The notes under the pieces were generated by a model. The model did no database searches and had not been told where the DNA came from. It saw only the letters and a list, made by a program, of their open reading frames with translations. From Straminergon stramineum (Eukaryota; Streptophyta; Bryopsida; Hypnales; Calliergonaceae), in contig OY987263.1 in NCBI GenBank assembly GCA_963920665.1, positions 40,397,218 through 40,461,217 on the forward strand: DNA of 64,000 nt, in the 5' to 3' direction. Numbering within the stretch: the stretch's first letter is position 1; every line of letters begins with the position of its first letter. The translations under genes were made by a program, and so were the position numbers. Shown piece after piece: positions 35,001 through 48,240 of the stretch.

Positions 35001-37184
35001 AGGAAAAGAGAGTTGAAAGTCAAGAGTCACTTTGAAGTGAAAATCTCTTGTGTGAAAAATTGAAGTTGTATATGAAATAATAATAATATCGTTGGCCCAC
35101 GAACCATTTTGAATAAAGAGTATGATGGTAATTCATCTTCTCATACCTTGAAGACATTGAAAAACTATATATGAGTTTTGGGTCTTGTAATATTATGAAT
35201 AAAGTTGAAATGAATTTTTGAAGTGGAAAACTTTGGTCTATGGATAGAATCTAAAGTGTCCACACTTTGAAAATGTTCTTTATTAGATACTTTGGTTGAC
35301 AACTTTGATAAACATCTTGGACCTTCTCTATACAAGGAAGAATTGTCGTAAAATAAACCAACATATCATCATCCTAATTCTAATCCCAACCTCATTTACT
35401 CATTTAAATATTGTATACATTTTTGTTTTGAAATGACCCTAGATATATTAGGATGGAATTGAGATGAGAATAGTAATAGGTCAAATTACCTTATAAGAGT
35501 GTCTTACAAAGGAGGTTGTAGGATTCAGTGCATAGAAGACTTGTAGACTCACTTCCATACGTGATTATGAGGATTTGGTGAATTTTATCCCTAATGCCCA
35601 TATTTTGTAGTATTGATTTTTCATTACAACTATGGGAAATGCACCCTAAGAATACATTTTACTAGCCTTCTTTTCAATGCTTATTATTTCACCCACCAAA
35701 TTTCTATATATTTTCAATTGTACAATGCTAATTTTCAATTATTTTTCAACTCATTTCTTATAAATTATTTCAACCAATCCCTATAGTATTACCTAAATAT
35801 AAAACAAATACTTCTCCTAAAACTTCATAATATGTTCTAGCTTCAAAACTTAATTTCTTCACTTTGCTCTCTCTTCCATCCCTCACCATTTTCTTACAAA
35901 TTCCTACCATTATCTAAGTAACTATATTATACCATAATCTTATTAATTTTCTTCCCTCTATATCTCTTAATGTATTTAATGAAAGCTTATTTTTGAATCA
36001 ACACAATGCTTGTTCTTCCATGGTTACACCACAAGCTTAAAAGACTCGAATACTAAGTCACATGGTTAGATCAAATAAAACTTTATCTTGGAATGCTAAT
36101 TAATGAATTTGAAAAGAAGGCAATACACTTGTTCCAAGTAACAAAAGCCTAAATTAACCAATATGACTATCTACTAGTGGAAAAAAATGAGGAGAGCATT
36201 TCAAAGTGAGCTTGTGCATTTGCACTTCAAAGTATTGTTTCATCCAAACTTCAATTTCAAGGGATCCAATCACACTCTCTATATGAGCTTGGAAAACAAT
36301 CAATGAATCAATCACAAATAATCTTTTGTAGAATGTAAGACAAAGTTATATTGCAACTATAATCAAGAACATGAATCCGCTTAAACCCAAAAGGCTACAC
36401 TAGACAATTTTTTTGATGAATGACATTATAGAATCTAGTAGAGATGAGGAATGTAACTATACATTCTATTGGAATATAATATTAGTTCACTAAATTGGTG
36501 AGAGACCTGTCATTTTAGAGCTAAATTTATATTAGATGATAGTCTAAAGAACTCATTGTAATGTACAAAAATGAAATGTTGACTTGTTCAACTTATCAAA
36601 AGATATTTTTAAAAATGCTTTTCATCAATTTTGATGGGTGTCAAATATTTTATTGAACTAAACTAAGTTTAACCTAATAGCACTATTCATATAATTATTC
36701 TATTTTGGTAATGAAATGAGCTTTCTTAATGAGAACTTTGTGTTATAAAACCTCTTTTATTTTGTTTTGAAGTAGGCCTAACAAAAATATGAAATACCAT
36801 GATGCTTTGAGTTTCACATTTGTAAAATCATTCATGAATACCATAATATATTCATTGTGATATAATAGACTCACCAATATGTATTCTAGTATTAGAGGAT
36901 GCTTTTAGAGCAAGATAGTTTTAGCACACTCCATCTCTTATTAGAGCATCCTCGCTGCAAACTGTATGTTTTATTCACATCCTAAACTACGATTACATCC
37001 AAACCTCAATTTCAATATATATAATCATATAAGTAGTTGATGAACCAACCACAAAAATTCTTATTTAGAATGCAGAATATTTATAAGAATCTGCCTAACT
37101 TTAGTTTTAGACTATAATTCTATATATTGGCAAAGTGGACCAAATTTGCTAAAAGGCAAAGTATTTTTTTACTTTCCACATCAT
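32092..37184. other. Long AT-rich region, no gene seen
   Basis: All frames are short and lack coding bias. One diverged direct repeat is visible: GAGCAT..CATCCAAAC(T/C)TCAATTTCAA..CAATCACAAA..TAGAATG at about 36190-36345 and again at about 36950-37085. A poly-C run lies at about 33889-33898. Otherwise only decayed repeat DNA. Confidence 0.55.
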
Positions 37185-37803
37185 GGCAATGGTCAGCTTG
37201 GGGTACCCAAAAAGGTTGTCTTAACTACAATGTTAGTCCACTCCCTTGTGTCAAACGACCTCATTTTTTATATATAATAATGTATGATTTTACAAAATGT
37301 GGTTTTAACTACCTAGATTGATAATGTATCAAGAAAAAAATTTCATCATAATCAAAGAATTTTAAAAAATTTGAATGTATTTTTTAGTTGAAAAAATAAG
37401 TTTTGTCCTATGTACATAAAATCCTCAATAACAAACAATTTGAATATCAAATAATTTTATTTTTATATGATTTTTGGATACGACTTATATTTAGTAGTCC
37501 AATACATAAAATAATTAATTTTATCGATAAAAATTTAATAAATTGTGCATTATAATGCCTGCAAATCTCCAAATTTTAGCATTTTTTTTCACATCTATGA
37601 ATAGATACAAAAATTTCAAATTTAAGAAAACAAACTCATTAGGAATACACATTTTGATCTTGTTGAGGTGCAAGAATTTTTTTTTTCATTTTAGGATCTT
37701 TTGAATTGATCAAAATGAACAAGTTAGATAAACTTTGGAGGTTTTAAACCAAAATCACCTAATTAGTGTATCCAAAAAGTCATACCCCAAGCTGACCATT
37801 GCC
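37185..37803. mobile_element. Candidate TIR element, 619 bp
   Basis: GGCAATGGTCAGCTTGGGG at the left end is exactly mirrored by CCCCAAGCTGACCATTGCC at the right. CAT flanks both sides (37182-37184 and 37804-37806), which may be a 3-bp target duplication. The interior is AT-rich and non-coding; the superfamily is not assigned. Confidence 0.65.
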
Positions 37804-38339
37804 CATCAAAGTCTAATTAATCAAGAAAAGGTAAAATTGGAAAACATCACCATCATAGTTTTTCAATTGTATACATGTTTCAAGGAGAATTGATGATGGA
37901 AAATTTGGCCAAATTTAATAATTGTCTTTGAACTACAAGTGAGGGTTATTGATACCTATTGTATAAGATCAAAACATGGAAGTTTGATCTAGAAGGTACA
38001 TTGAAGTGTTTTATATAATGAAAAAATATGAAGAGGCATCTCAAGCAAATTGGCAAAATCAACTATTTCAAATTATTTTTTCTTTTCTTTTAATGAGTGT
38101 TATAATTTCTTTAAGACATCTAAAATGTAGAAGTACCTCACTCAATCTTCCTTCTCAATTTTGTCAAATAGAAGTCTATTGAAGTATTACCATTATGACT
38201 TTAAATCTAGTCGAATATCTCAAAGTGATTGTCTCCAACATTCACTAGTAGGAACCCCTATTTTTTTGGATGTTAGCAACAAACAAGAATATTTTTTAGA
38301 ATACAAGCAAGAAGATGGTATTATAGGCATGGAGGCAGA

Positions 38340-39540
38340 ATCAAGTTGGGTGTTTTAGAAAACATTTAGATGTTTCTGGTAGAATGAGTTGATGTCTTAT
38401 GCAATGTTGATGTTTTGAGAGACATTGAAAAAAACATAGTCGCGTTTAGTACAACGTCCAATAAAACAACAATCTACAACATTGGCAAGGAATTTTGGTT
38501 TAACAATGGGTAACTTAGTAGATAAAATGCAGACCACATGGAAAAACACAAAGGAAGTGCAAACCCTTAGAGGCTTTTAAAAAATGATTATATGGAGGGA
38601 AAAAAATAGTAGGATGACTATATTTTCCATTGCACTTCCAACATAGCTCTAATCGTATTGACAAGTCCTAAACAATTAGTCTAATGTATTTTGCATTATC
38701 TAATTTCTATAAATATGTATTTCCATAGTCTCATATACTTTAGAATTGAACATAAATTGTTCACAATTTTAGAAGATCATTTTCCAACAATGTATGAAGT
38801 TCAATCTCTCCTATTATTGTTGAAATTCTCGTGTTTACCTTTTTGTAGACAACAAGACATTGGATTTTTGAAAAATAATTTTGTTATTTGTTGTAGTTTG
38901 TATTGAAGTAATTCCATTCTTCCTTGACATGGAATCCAACGAGGAGGAAGTGGCATGCCAAGTCAACACATTTTGACACCATCTAAAAATTTGAACAATA
39001 TTTTTATAGACATCAACTAAGACATCAATTGAAACGTCCAAATATTTTTTGCAATATCAAGTAAGATGTCAACTAAGATGTCCACATTATTTTTGTGATG
39101 TCAACTTCAACCACTTTGTATAATTCGAAAAATTCAAATATCCCATATGGTTTGTCTTCACTCCTACCACCCACTTGTATAAATAGTTTGTCTTTTTTGT
39201 CAATATACTCACAATAAGAGGCTTATCAAGCCATGCCACAGAAATACCAAATATGGTGTATTGAATATGATGTATAATATATGGTATATTATATATAGTG
39301 TATTTGTGTATGGCCTATTTTGTATGGTATATTGTGTATGGTGTACATCAAAGTTATTGTTGTAAAAATGTTTCAAAAAATGTCGTTGACATCAAATCTT
39401 ATGTCTCAAAAAATATCTTGATGTCAAAGTTGATGTCACTAAAAACAATATCAAAATTCTTCTTGACATCTAAGTTGATGTTGTTGAAAACACTATTCAT
39501 CTTCTTAGACATCGTGACGTCACGTGCTATGTTAGTTGCC
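38340..39540. repeat. Region of short GATGTC/GACATC repeats
   Basis: The words TTGATGTC, GATGTCAAC and GACATCAA recur many times in both orientations, with a TATGGTATATT-type minisatellite at about 39240-39350. It resembles decayed subterminal or tandem repeat DNA. No gene. Confidence 0.4.
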
Positions 39541-39671
39541 ACATCATCTTTGAGTTGGATGAAAAAAATCCCATGTAGCAATGCCCACCCACATGATGCT
39601 TACATGGAGGTGATGTGGCTACCACATGGTGCACTTTTGTCCCCTTCTTTGACCTTGTTTATTGTGACATT

Positions 39672-40765
39672 AACTAGAAGAAAACAAGGGGTTCTTCAAC
39701 TACTATTTGCAACTGGTTTTGTAGTTGCATGAGACATTTGTAACTAGGTGACAATTTAGAACTTGCAGTTGCAATGGATAAGTCATATTAGTTGCAAAGC
39801 AATTGTAGAAAATTTCAAGATTGTTTCTCATCCGACAACCTATTTGAAAATTCGTCGATGAACTCTTATGACGTGGTTGCTGATGTGGAAGTCATTTATG
39901 TGCAATTGGTTTACGACTTACATGCAACTAGTTTGTAACTAGCGTGCAACTAGTTTGTGACTAGGGTGCAACTAGTTTGCGACTTATTTACAACTTGTTT
40001 GTAATTTCATAGATTTGTAGATTCCAAATTTCAAATCTATCTTTTTTTTTAGATTGTCAAATCCAAAAAATTCTTAAACTTTAAATATGAATAGATTTCT
40101 ATAGATTATAGAAATCTACAACTTGTAGAAATTTTAAAATTTTGTAATCAAAATTAATTATACAAGAATGCTATAACTTACATTTCTTATACGTCTAACC
40201 TAATGGTATTCTTGACAATTGATATGGGACAATTAATAAAAGAGTTAATAGTAGTTGCATTTTAGTTGTTTTCTAGTTGCCCTTTAGTTGGTTCCTAGTT
40301 ACATGCTAGTTGTATTTTAGTTAAAGTCTAGTCATTTTTTGAATCATTCAAACTCTAGTCGAATTGTAGTTGCAATCTAATTGTACTGTGATTGAAGTCT
40401 AGTTGCATTGTAGTTGCTTTCTAGTTGTAGTCTAGTTGTATTGCAGTTGCTTTGTAGTTGCACTCTAGTTGCACTAGAATTGCTTTCTAATTGAATTGCT
40501 ATCAAATTTAGATTATATACAATTGTAGATAGACACATTGGACTCTATAAAATGTAAAATTGTCCACGTCACCAATTTTGATGAATAGTGGATGTAAAAT
40601 ACCTCACATTAACTCTATTGTTACATTCCTATAATCGTAACTACATTTTGAGACTACTTTGCAACTATTTTGCAACTACAATGTAACTCTATCAAAGTTG
40701 GTGTACATACGGAGGATTGTAGTTGTAGGGCAGTCGGTTGTAGTGGACACATTTTTCTTCTAGTG
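39672..40765. mobile_element. CACTA-like non-autonomous element, 1094 bp
   Basis: The left end AACTAGAAGAAAAC and the right end TTTTTCTTCTAGTG match the termini of the CACTA MITE at 27361, with the first base changed C to A. ATT flanks both ends (39669-39671 and 40766-40768). The interior carries dozens of TAGTTGCA / TGCAACTAG words, the dense subterminal repeats that CACTA transposases bind in known elements. No transposase is present. Confidence 0.7.
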
Positions 40766-43700
40766 ATTCCTCTGAAAACAAGGCATTTTTTTCTAAAATT
40801 TCCTTGTGTTTTTGCCATGTCAATTTTGATAGTTTTTTCTGGACATTTGTGGTAGACATGCTTGATGTTTGGTTAAACATCTGGTCAAGTTCGTGGACTT
40901 ATTAGAAAAAACATGGGTTCCTTCTAGTAATTACACATGACACTATATTAATAAACTTCTTGTGACTCAATGGCTATGTAATATTATGAGGGTACTTCCA
41001 AAATGTACCTATATGACATTCTAAAGTTTCTTCAAGTGCTAACTTTGAAAATTCCTGAAAATTCCTATAGCTCTCCAAAAAACATTTTAATCATTTTTCA
41101 AAATAAATGATTTAAATTTACTTCATAAGTAATAAAATTCCTAATTGTCTTTGTAATCTCTCTCTACACATCATCTTAATAAACAAGCACTTTTAGGTCA
41201 TTTTATCTTGTATTTTTAGGGATATTGGGTTCTCTACTTCCATAGTTATATCTAAAAAAAGGCCATATTTGTTATATTGAGACTTTTCATAGTCTCATTT
41301 TTATCCTCTATTCAAAGATAAACTGCTTTATCACTTTACTAGTATTTTTTTATAAATAGGTAACAACACCAACTTTTAGAATTTCATCATAGGATCACTA
41401 TTTGAGCATTATTTATTTTTGGTTTTGATTACTATTTTTTAAAATAAATTTTTCAATAACTAGCATTCTATCTCAAAATTTGCAAAAAGTCTCAATACAA
41501 TGAATATGGCCTTCAAAGTGGTGTACAATTGAATGAGATTGGTTGGAGGCAACAACAAAAGAGGGTTACTACTATTTATCTAAGTAATCCATAAGTGATG
41601 GTGCCCAACTATAAAGAAGTTATGCACACATTGTTTTGATATAATACTATGGAAGACAAGAAGTGTTCTATGAATGACTTCCCAAATTCCTATTTGAAAT
41701 GAAAAAAACCTATTCATCCAATAATTAGATCATTTTTATTCATATTCCTTGATGATAGATCTTGTTCTTTTGGATTAACCCCTAAAGGACTAAGGTCATT
41801 TTTTTCTCTAAAGGCACTCATTAGAAGAGATTTGGCCCCATTAGAAGACTACAAGTTCATGACAGTGGGGAACTCAATGAACTATGCCACAGTAGCATGC
41901 TAGTGTGGTCGGGAGGTGACTGCATCAGATTTTTTTAATTTTTTATTCTGAAATTTTTTTTGACAATTTTTTCAATTTCAAGACCCCTAAAAAATAAATT
42001 TTTTGACAACTGACTGTTGTTAGCTGTGCCCTCACTACTGTGAGAAATGAGGAATGTGCTTGAAAAGGCCCCCTTGCTTCTCTATATCTCATCTAATGTA
42101 AAACTACCATTTCTACTCTATTTAGTTTGAAAAATATTTTTCAATAATTTTTTGAAATCTAATTAACCATAGGATCTTGCACTAATTTTGTGTAAGAATA
42201 TGAGGTAAAATTTTCATAAAGTTTGACCACACAACTTGAAAGATATGAGCATTTAAACAAAAAGCTTTTTTGGACACTACCCTAAGATTTAGATGACTTT
42301 GACTCCATGCTATCAAATTTTGTAGCACCATGGACCGACTCTAAATTAAAAATTTCACCATACTAAGTATCATGTTAGGCATATGTCCCCCAATTTTCAT
42401 GACAAAATGAAACCTAGGACACATCCTAAGTAATCATGTACTAATTGTGAGCATGTGCTAGAAATGCACAATATGTTTTGTTTTCCAAGTGCATTTCCCA
42501 AGGCATATTTTTAAGGGAAATGTATATAATAAAAAACAATCTAATTTCTATAGAAATTCAAAGCCTAATGTATATGATCAATAATCAATAGATGTAATGT
42601 AAATTTTGTCTACTCAACAAAACCACAAGACAACTAGTATAGGGGGGTAATCCTCAAGGGAAGATTAATTATCTATTGTATTGTAACTAGGGTCATGTGC
42701 TTTCGTATTTGGATATTTATCTAGGGTGTTTTAGGCTTTGGTTTGGAGAATAAATAAATAATCCACACTCATGGTCAAATATTCCCAATCCAACCCCAAT
42801 GCTAGATATAATAGATACAATGGCATGCAATTTCAGTCCTATATAGTATGCTTTGGCTCGGGTCAAATCCTTTGGCCAAATCCTCAGGTTTGGTCAATTT
42901 GTCATGCAAAATGCACGTACTATAGACTTAATCAAAATTCCAAGTTATGTATTTGAATTATAATAAACTTTATAGGAAAAATTATTCTTTAATTAGATTT
43001 CTTTTTAAAATCTTTTGTCTACACTATGCTATGTTATTTAGCCTATTTGCGAATTAAATGCAAATATTAAGTCCATATTTACTATCAATTTGTCTAGTGT
43101 GCAAGGCATAAAGAGTTAGAGACCATTCCTAGTTGATTTGTGCCCCATTCGCCCCAGCTTTACTCAATCATCTTGCCTTTAACTTCAATCGATTGAACTT
43201 GGTTGGGTCAATTTGTCTAGACACTAACCTAAGACTATAAGCCTACTGATCCTATGATCATGTAGTCTTCTTCTTGTTCTATCTACTAGTTGTGACCAAT
43301 TTGTCACTCAATAAAGGCTACCTTCTTATCAACTCAATACAGGTAATGGCACTGGACTTCACAATGTGCTATATCTTAGTCAAATAGATTCAAAAATCTA
43401 ATTATATTGGCAATTCAACAATAGCTTACCATAATAATTGATTTAATTACTCACAAATAACTTGATCAAATATCTAATTCTTCCTTTAGGATTGGCACTC
43501 ATTCCAAATTGCTCAAGTTTAATAACTTCATCTTCAAATTGTTTTGACAATTGACTCCACTAACTAATTCACTCACTCAACCCTCACAATATGACACAAT
43601 TAAATAGACTGTTGCTAGTACAAATCACAAACTGCTAGACTAATGAATTCACTAAACACATAACTCTATCTGAGCCTACAATACCATTCAATTAAATTGA

Positions 43701-45600
43701 CAGTTAAAATCTTGTACTCATATTGAGTTACTCTCACTTTACACATATGATTGAACACAAACAAATGAACAATCAGATACTTCCCTTATCTAAGACAAAC
43801 ACAAATAATTTGTTAATTGCTTATCAAATTTGCTACATCTAGGCTAAATCAAATGTTCAATTTTCACGAACAATTCATACACATGAGGAGTCAGTGCAAT
43901 TAGTCCATGACACATCCATAATAATTCAACTAATTATATCTAGCAATCAGATTCACAATTTTTACTTACAATTTTCATTTCGATTTGGTTATCCGCCTAG
44001 TAAATAATCAATTTATACTTAGATATGTTCAAGAATAGCCTCCCAATATTTAATTATTCAATTTGATCAATTAGATTACTTGGAACACTAGACAAGTTGT
44101 TTCCTCAATCTTCACATTAAATCTCACAAATCACAGTGGCTACCCACCATAATACATATATATACACTAATTTCAATCAATTAGACTTGCAATGAGATAT
44201 ACACACAATCACAATGTGATTGAATTCACACACAACATTTAATCCTAGTTGGAATTACAAAATGATCAATTAGCTCACTGCTAATTAATCACCTAGCAAA
44301 TTGATTTATAATTTATAATTGACTTAGCTCACTCCATTTAAATTCAATTAGACACATACAATCTGGATACCCTCCCTTAACACTTAGAAGTCAAATTGTA
44401 ACTACTTGCTTGACAATTAGATTTGTAAATTCAACTTGACAAAGTTTTGCACAAATGAATCACCGAATTTACACTGAGTTGGATTAAGCTCCTACTCTAA
44501 ATTTCACAAGCTTCTCAATCAAATAGACTTCAAGCATACAATCCACAACACTCACTATCCATGAGGTTAAATAGAACAATAAAGACCAACAAAGATAATT
44601 TGACAAATTCTTATATATAATAATATTAGCAACAAAACTACAAGTTAATATTGGAATAACTATGTAGACCGCTAGAGTGAGTGAAAGTTAATAGTCACTT
44701 GGACTTATAGTCCCTAAAGGAATCAAGGTGGTATGCAAGTTCATTGAAAGTATTCCTTGGCTATTCAACCTACTTCATATCCTAGTTTGTTAGCCTTGTT
44801 CTAATCTTCTACATGCCTATTAGCCTTTTATACAAAGTATTCATCTATTTATCACATTAGGAAGGGAATTAGACTAATTTCACACTCTATTTACACAAGC
44901 AAGTCAGATAGACAAAAAATTTGAAAATTTCAGTAACTACAATAGACTAAACACATTGGGCAAACTCAAATAAAGGGCCCCAATATGTTCTCATGGTGTT
45001 CTTATTGTGTTCTCATGTCTATTCCCATCATAGGAGACAATAAGGTCAAGTTCTTTTTCTTCTTATCTTCTTTGGATAAAGAACATCTCTATTGCCAAGG
45101 TTGATTTGGCATTCAAGATTCTCTAAGGTAGAAATACAACATTGTAACATGATTTGTTTCTAGACCCCTAAAAAATGCCCTAAAGGACACAAGGCTATGG
45201 ATAAAGGAGGCAAGTGGTGTTCCATAAAGAAATCACAATCATGGGGACAAAATTAGAATTGGCCAATCTCCTACATGTGATATAAGCTTACAATTTGTCG
45301 CTTTTGGATGTTTTTGTGACCACTTTCATGTTAGTATAGGGTCCATAGTAAGTGCACCCATGCAATTCTTTCAAGAAATTTGAATTATATTCATACAAAG
45401 TCAGAAAAATACAAAACCAATTTTGATGGTTTCCTAACCCAGTTCCTATCAAGCGCACATCATTTGTTTCTGTAAGCACCTTCTAGAACAATGGATCCAC
45501 AATAAGTGTCACACTTAGGTACTTCTACCTTACAGCCACATGGTCCTGCCATCATATCCCATTACACTTTGAAATGGATTGAGAAACGCTCCATACAACA
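40766..45600. other. AT-rich intergenic DNA
   Basis: No gene seen. A possible further CACTA-like end (CCTTCTAGTA) lies near 40920 and an isolated ACCCCTAAAGG end near 41780. The 42.6-45.0 kb part is rich in CAATTGA/TCAATTA words but shows no element boundaries. Confidence 0.5.
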
Positions 45601-45966
45601 TCCTACCTCATAGAGAAAAATATGTGAGTGAACTCTTGCACTCCTCTGTTGCCAGTGTCAGCTCCCACGATCGCTGGATGAAACCGGACACCATCGGTCT
45701 AATATAGGACGTTCCCAAAAATGCTCATATATAAGCTTAGTAAAAACTCGGTCATGTTGCAAGCCGGACCGAGAGCTACGAGCAAGCGAGCTTTGGAACG
45801 GAAGCACGAAATCAGAGAAAAGTGAACACATGCACGAAGAGGAATGCTAGCGCGGAGAAGATGGAACTGCCAACAGAAGCGACCCGGCTCAGTCTAGGCA
45901 CCCAGACCACAGTTTCTTTGATGAAACAGAGACCACAAATTTACCTTATATAAAGAACCGCATCAC

Positions 45967-47686
45967 TCATGCCTTGAAAAAGTTTGTGATGGGCCTACTG
46001 CCTGGAGGAGCAGCAAGCTGATGTTTTTTCGCAGACTTTTGGTGTTGAGGCCTTGTCCTCAAAGACTCGTCACCAGTTCCGTGATCCTTCTCACCAGGCC
46101 CATCCTCACCATGTGCGGTGTCTTCATTGGATTCCTCCAACAACGTTGCTAGATCATTGCCTAGGCATTCACGAAACTGCCTGTTCACGGTGCAATCCAA
46201 AATCAGAAAAAGATTCTCCATACGCCCGATTGTTAGGGAACATTAGAGTGTTCCAGCATTACAAGACAATTTGGTTACACGATTTGAGAATGCTAACCAA
46301 GAGCAAGTGTTGTGAACACCGCAGAATCGCGAAGTGCCCAATTCGGAACAAAAGAAGGAAAATGCGGAGCAAATTCTGAGTACTCTGGTACAGTTATTTC
46401 CCGATTCCCCGTTTGCATTCCAAAGGAGGTTGTATCTGTATCTAGTGTAAGACCAAACACACACAAACACATAAGCAGAAGTTCTCGTTTACCTGGTTGA
46501 TTTAGCAGCAAGGACAACGTCTGGGCCACGGATGGTTTTCCGTTTAGTTCGCAGCATAACCGTAAATGAAGCTGAACTCAAAGTCTGCATAAACAGAGCT
46601 GTTGCTTGGGCTACGAGGGCAATTGCATCACTAGTTACTAATTTTACATCCTTGTCGAGCTTAATAATCCTCTTAACTCGGGAAATTGGAAAAGGCGCCA
46701 CAAACTTCTCACTATCGAGAGATTTCTCTCCTCCCTCTCCATCACCCAGCGCTTCTAGGTCATTTTCAGGCCCGTCCACATTCATGTCTCTCATCTCATC
46801 CGGTGGATTGAAATCTTCCGGGGATTCAACTTGAGGTGAACCAGACTTCAAATCCAAAACCTCATCGTCAGAGCCCCTTTCTTCTTCTAAGGTATTATCG
46901 TCCTCGTCCACATTCATGGCTATGATCTCATCCAGTTCCTGGGCATCTTCAAGGAACTCTTCTTGCGGCGTGTCAGGAGTGTCAGGAGTACTAGGATCAG
47001 TCATAAGGCCCTCATCGTCATAGCCCGTTTCCAACTCGAGATCATTTTCAGCCATTTCTTTGGTTTTAATAAGTTCATGAGCGTCCTCTGCAAACACCTC
47101 TTGCAAGGTACCAGGAATGCCGTGCGTATCAAGAGCTCCAGGATCCTTCATCAGACCGTCGTCGTCGTCCTGGTTCGGCTCTTTTGCGCCACAAAATTCC
47201 ATTTCTTGGCCTTCAGAACCGAACCGATCCTCAATTCCATGTATATCATCTCTGTCTTGGGATGCTCGTTCACCAGCACGAGAATCTGAAAACCAACAAA
47301 CAAAGTTTTTCTTCAGATCACATTGTAACATTAGCCCCAAATGAAGGCAAACATCCCTGCCAGCGACAAATTGGTCGATTCTGCTAAACCAGAGATCTCT
47401 TGAATGAGAAATCATCTACTAAGCCTCCAGGTATTCTCTCCAGGAAGCAGCTTCAGTACACTTAGCAACAGCCATCGCCACAGGGCCGGAACAAAAATCG
47501 AACTCAGATCTCCACAAGGTCTCACATACCTGCACTCATTGCTCCTATTGATTGCGCACCAGATAGCACTGCGGCAGGTTCAACATTGGGTAACGCTTCC
47601 AGTCGCAAGTCCATGGAATCCACAGCAAGTGTGTCCATGTACAGGATTGCTGAAGACACATCATTGAGCTCTTTAATCCCAGCCAT
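45967..47686 (-). CDS. POLE4/Dpb3/NF-YC-like histone-fold protein, 3 exons
   Basis: Exons on the minus strand are 47686-47530, 47285-46493 and 46180-45967. They total 1164 nt (387 aa) with consistent GT-AG junctions and phases (MSA/DSRAG, KST/RQFREC). Residues 1-52 are unassigned. Residues about 70-215 form a very acidic arm built of three diverged repeats. A histone fold follows (about 250-335): PFPISRVKRIIKLDKDVKLV, then TSDAIALVAQATALFMQTLS, then KRKTIRGPDVVLAA. This pattern belongs to the POLE4/Dpb3, CHRAC and NF-YC13-type family, small subunits that pair with a POLE3/Dpb4-type partner in DNA polymerase epsilon or chromatin remodellers. The C-terminus SRPITNFFKA resembles a PCNA-binding PIP box with Ser in place of Gln. 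Typical POLE4 proteins are much shorter because they lack the acidic arm. An NF-YC or NC2-alpha role is the alternative. The promoter is copy B. Confidence 0.84.
46750..47180 (-). repeat. Three acidic in-frame repeats in the histone-fold gene
   Basis: Units of about 44-50 residues begin DDDDGLMKDPGALDT, DDEGLMTDPSTPDTP and DDEVLDLKSGSPQVE. Each continues into a Q/V-E-x-F/P-x-E-D segment, then a MNVD- or ENDLE-type stretch, and restarts. They are diverged but colinear, so they arose by internal duplication. All are strongly acidic, as expected of an unstructured histone-binding arm. Confidence 0.65.
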
Positions 47687-47699
47687 TTCTGCTCTTCCC

Positions 47700-48240
47700 A
47701 ACTCGATTCCTCAGATTGATGGATTCCTTCTCAAAACCTAAATCTCAGCCTTACAAATAGTCTGAACCCGGATTACGAAAAATCGACCAGCAATTTGGCA
47801 ATCAAAATCAAACGCCAAAGAAGTCGATTCCTCCACTACTCAACAATCCGATCGCTCCTCTGCAGCAAGAAAAACTCCAATGTATCCACCGAATCACCAC
47901 ACTGACTCACAGCAATCTCCACAATCAGCAACCAATAGTGCAAAAACTACCAGCCCTGCTGGCTCGTAGGATGAACATGGCTGCATTGGCCATGGCTCAC
48001 TCCAATCCTTCCTGAAAACCCTACCAACACGAAGCACTGGTGGACATTTTCAAATCCTCTCGAAGGGAGTTGGCAAACGAAGAATTGTGCGTCGAGTTGC
48101 AATCACATCGTACTCTTCGGTTGTCGCTGCGATGGAATTGGAGTAGCAAAAGCTCCAGCAGCGTCGACAAGGGAATGGAAGGCAGCAGATTTTCACAGGC
48201 CAATTCCAAATCCAAACCCTAGAAACCCCCCGCCAAATTC
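47700..48240 (-). promoter_or_regulatory. Promoter/5' leader copy B with two telo-boxes
   Basis: Immediately upstream of the histone-fold gene. TAGGGTTT lies at 48221-48214 and 48023-48016 on the minus strand, 198 bp apart. Shared blocks with copies A and C include CCAGTGCTTCGTGTTG-TAGGG, ATGGCCAATGCAG and ACGAGCCAGCAGG. The copy is collinear with 640-1240. A 22-codon upstream ORF starts at 47993. Confidence 0.72.

Noticed and set aside
42590..45000. Repeated CAATTGA-like words suggesting a large element
   Set aside because: No termini, duplication or coding trace was found; base composition alone could explain it.
46053..46379. 108-codon plus-strand frame opposite the histone-fold gene
   Set aside because: It is the complement of exon 3 and intron 2, whose minus-strand splicing is fully consistent.
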